From positions 62,001 through 126,000 of the forward strand of contig NZ_JAFBFI010000011.1 in the NCBI RefSeq assembly GCF_016909175.1: a stretch of DNA of 64,000 nucleotides, in the 5' to 3' direction. How positions within the stretch are numbered: position 1 is the stretch's first letter; each line of letters begins with the position of its first letter. The notes below the pieces were generated by a model that saw only the letters and a list, made by a program, of their open reading frames with translations, ran no database searches and was not told the origin of the DNA. Position numbers and translations under genes: made by a program. Of the stretch, positions 62,359 through 64,000 are shown piece after piece. Origin of the DNA: Peribacillus deserti (GTDB taxonomy: Bacteria > Bacillota > Bacilli > Bacillales > DSM-1321).

Positions 62359-64000
62359 TCACTGAGATTTTTGTTTTGAATTCTTTCCAAAGAAGCGCAG
62401 CAGATCACCGTAGACAATTTGATCAGAATACTGGAGCTCAAGATTTGCTTTTTCTATAAAAGGCTTGCAGACATGCGGATCAGCCGGCTGACCGGTTGAT
62501 TTAGAATAGCATGTATCCTTTGTGTAAATATAATCCCTAGTAACAAAATTTCCGCCTCGGAGTACAGCAAAATCCTGTTTGTCTGGACTTAATAAATCAT
62601 TTCCAAATTCCAGGCCGACAGCACTTTTTATTCCTAATAGATGAAGGATAGTTGGCTTTAAGTCAACCTGTCCCGATGCCCTGGAAATGGTCTTGCCTTT
62701 TTCTCCCGGAACATGAATAATGACAGGGACCTTTTGCAGCTGTACTTCTTCAAAAGGAGTAATTTCCTTTCCTAAGTATTGTCCCATTGCTTCATTGTGG
62801 TTTTCTGAAATTCCATAATGGTCTCCGTACAAAACAATGACTGTATCGTCGTATAGCCCTGAATCTTTTAAGCCTTGTATAAAATCTTTGAGAGCCTCAT
62901 CTGTATACCTGACAGTTGGGAAATACCGATTAAGTGTTTTACTGCTCGAGTTAAACTCGTCAATAAATTGATTTTCTTCATCTAAAATATAAGGAAAATG
63001 ATTGGTCAATGTAATTAATTTTGCATAAAAGGGACGCGGCATTTGTTTTATATGTAACAGGGACTGATCAAAAAAATCCTGATCCTTTAAGCCCCAGCCT
63101 ATTGAGTTTTCCTGTGTCACCTTATAGTCCAGCAAATGATAATAGCGGTTGTAGCCCAGTGATTTATACATAAGGTCGCGATTCCAGAAGCTTTTGTTAT
63201 TTGCATGCATGGCTGCAGTGTAATATCCCTGCTCAGCTAATATTCGCGGGGTGGCAAAATACGTATTCTGCGGGTTTGTAAAGAATACCGCTCCCCGCCC
63301 AAGCGGATAAAGGGAATTTTCCACAAGGAATTCAGCATCCGATGTTTTTCCTTGCCCTGTTTGATGATAGAGGTTGTCAAAATAAAAACTTTCCTTTATA
63401 AAATTATTAAGAAACGGCGTGATTTCTTTTCCATTGATCTTTCTATTGATTACAAATCCCTGGGTTGACTCCATCGAAATAATTACTAAGTTTTTGCCTT
63501 TAGCCGCGCCAAATAGCTCTTCATTCGGCTCAACTTTATTTGAATGAATATAATTTTGGATATCAGCAAGCTCGCTTCCATCAGCCAGGGCTCTTTGTGC
63601 CGTTGATTTTGTCTGCAGAAAAGCATCATATAAATGATAATTATAAGTTCCGATATTTTTCACCAGAATTTCCCGGTCAAATGTTCTAGTCAAGAGCTGC
63701 GGCCGTACAGCTTCTGCCAGACCTAAATTCAATAGAAGAACCCCTGCTGAGGCTGTATAAAAAAACCTTCGATCACCTGGAACATACTTTTTAAACCAAA
63801 TAAATGCTGGCTTAAAAGCTGCAATTAGACAAAGAGCAAAGAAATCGAGGAAGTACCAGATATCGGCGGGACTGACTAATTCTGAGATACTGCTTCCAAG
63901 ATCGGATATATTGCTCGTTTGAAACAAAACTGGAAAAGTAATAAAGTCATTATAAAAACGGTAAAAAACCACGTTTCCATATAGCACGGCAGATATGATA
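62359..64000 (-). CDS. yqgS: Lipoteichoic acid synthase family protein (YqgS-like), 5' end missing
   Basis: This polyglycerol-phosphate transferase polymerises glycerol phosphate from phosphatidylglycerol outside the membrane. The frame runs open to the window end ([18 protein letters not shown]), so the first transmembrane helices are missing. Two helices remain ([32 protein letters not shown]). The sulfatase-fold catalytic domain has the metal Glu in [12 protein letters not shown], the catalytic Thr in [12 protein letters not shown], and the metal Asp-His in [14 protein letters not shown]. Of the several Bacillus paralogues, gene order favours YqgS. Confidence 0.92.
   Translation of the reverse strand, partial: IISAVLYGNVVFYRFYNDFITFPVLFQTSNISDLGSSISELVSPADIWYFLDFFALCLIAAFKPAFIWFKKYVPGDRRFFYTASAGVLLLNLGLAEAVRPQLLTRTFDREILVKNIGTYNYHLYDAFLQTKSTAQRALADGSELADIQNYIHSNKVEPNEELFGAAKGKNLVIISMESTQGFVINRKINGKEITPFLNNFIKESFYFDNLYHQTGQGKTSDAEFLVENSLYPLGRGAVFFTNPQNTYFATPRILAEQGYYTAAMHANNKSFWNRDLMYKSLGYNRYYHLLDYKVTQENSIGWGLKDQDFFDQSLLHIKQMPRPFYAKLITLTNHFPYILDEENQFIDEFNSSSKTLNRYFPTVRYTDEALKDFIQGLKDSGLYDDTVIVLYGDHYGISENHNEAMGQYLGKEITPFEEVQLQKVPVIIHVPGEKGKTISRASGQVDLKPTILHLLGIKSAVGLEFGNDLLSPDKQDFAVLRGGNFVTRDYIYTKDTCYSKSTGQPADPHVCKPFIEKANLELQYSDQIVYGDLLRFFGKNSKQKSQ

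Overview
The window looks like the chromosome of a spore-forming, competence-gene-bearing member of the Bacillaceae (Bacillus sensu lato). It carries spo0A, spoIVB, the whole spoIIIA operon and splB, the comG operon and a Bacillus-type bkd operon. Gene order follows, in reverse, the well-known Bacillus subtilis segment from bkdB to yqgS. The species cannot be fixed from this sequence alone. Most genes lie on the minus strand, many start with TTG or GTG behind a strong Shine-Dalgarno (SD) sequence, and most operons end in a clear intrinsic terminator.

Layout: 1-9546 is branched-chain 2-oxo acid degradation (ptb-bcd-buk-lpdV-bkdAA-bkdAB-bkdB), read from a near-perfect sigma-54 promoter and controlled by the enhancer-binding protein BkdR just upstream. 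9712-12270 holds small or accessory genes (a DUF2627 protein, a glycerophosphodiesterase, an M23 peptidase without a signal peptide, a membrane-anchored protein of unknown function). 12613-18290 is spo0A, spoIVB, recN, argR and yqxC. 18294-26882 is housekeeping: dxs, ispA, xseB, xseA, folD, nusB, an Asp23-family protein, accC and accB.

27208-30179 is the main accessory patch. A chemoreceptor gene of opposite orientation and about 1.5 kb of non-coding repeat DNA sit between accB and spoIIIAH, which are neighbours in B. subtilis. The repeats include a phased 20-bp motif array, a 197-bp tandem duplication and a family of long hairpin elements, the last of which supplies the stop codon of spoIIIAH. 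30174-35354 is spoIIIAA-AH, building the mother cell-forespore feeding channel. Upstream of it is a second phased array, with a 21-bp period. 35918-41795 is efp, yqhT, aroQ, yqhQ, yqhP, yqhO and splB.

41964-46023 holds a B12-dependent ribonucleotide reductase gene preceded by a pair of NrdR boxes, an 840-bp gap with more short phased repeats, a rhodanese and a decayed transposase end. 46334-50632 is the glycine cleavage operon gcvT-gcvPA-gcvPB behind a tandem glycine riboswitch. 50907-53361 is an SNF2 helicase and YqhG; no sinI/sinR/tasA follow. 53524-58228 is yqzE, aroK and the comG operon, where comGE and comGF form one uninterrupted reading frame. 58519-64000 holds small membrane proteins, a MidA-type methyltransferase, a metallo-beta-lactamase-fold hydrolase, a lipoprotein and the 3' part of an LTA-synthase-like gene cut by the window end.

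The features I would follow first are the phased short-motif arrays flanking the spoIIIA operon, the hairpin-element family with apparently compensating stem changes, and the comGE-comGF fusion. No tRNA, rRNA, CRISPR array or prophage was seen.
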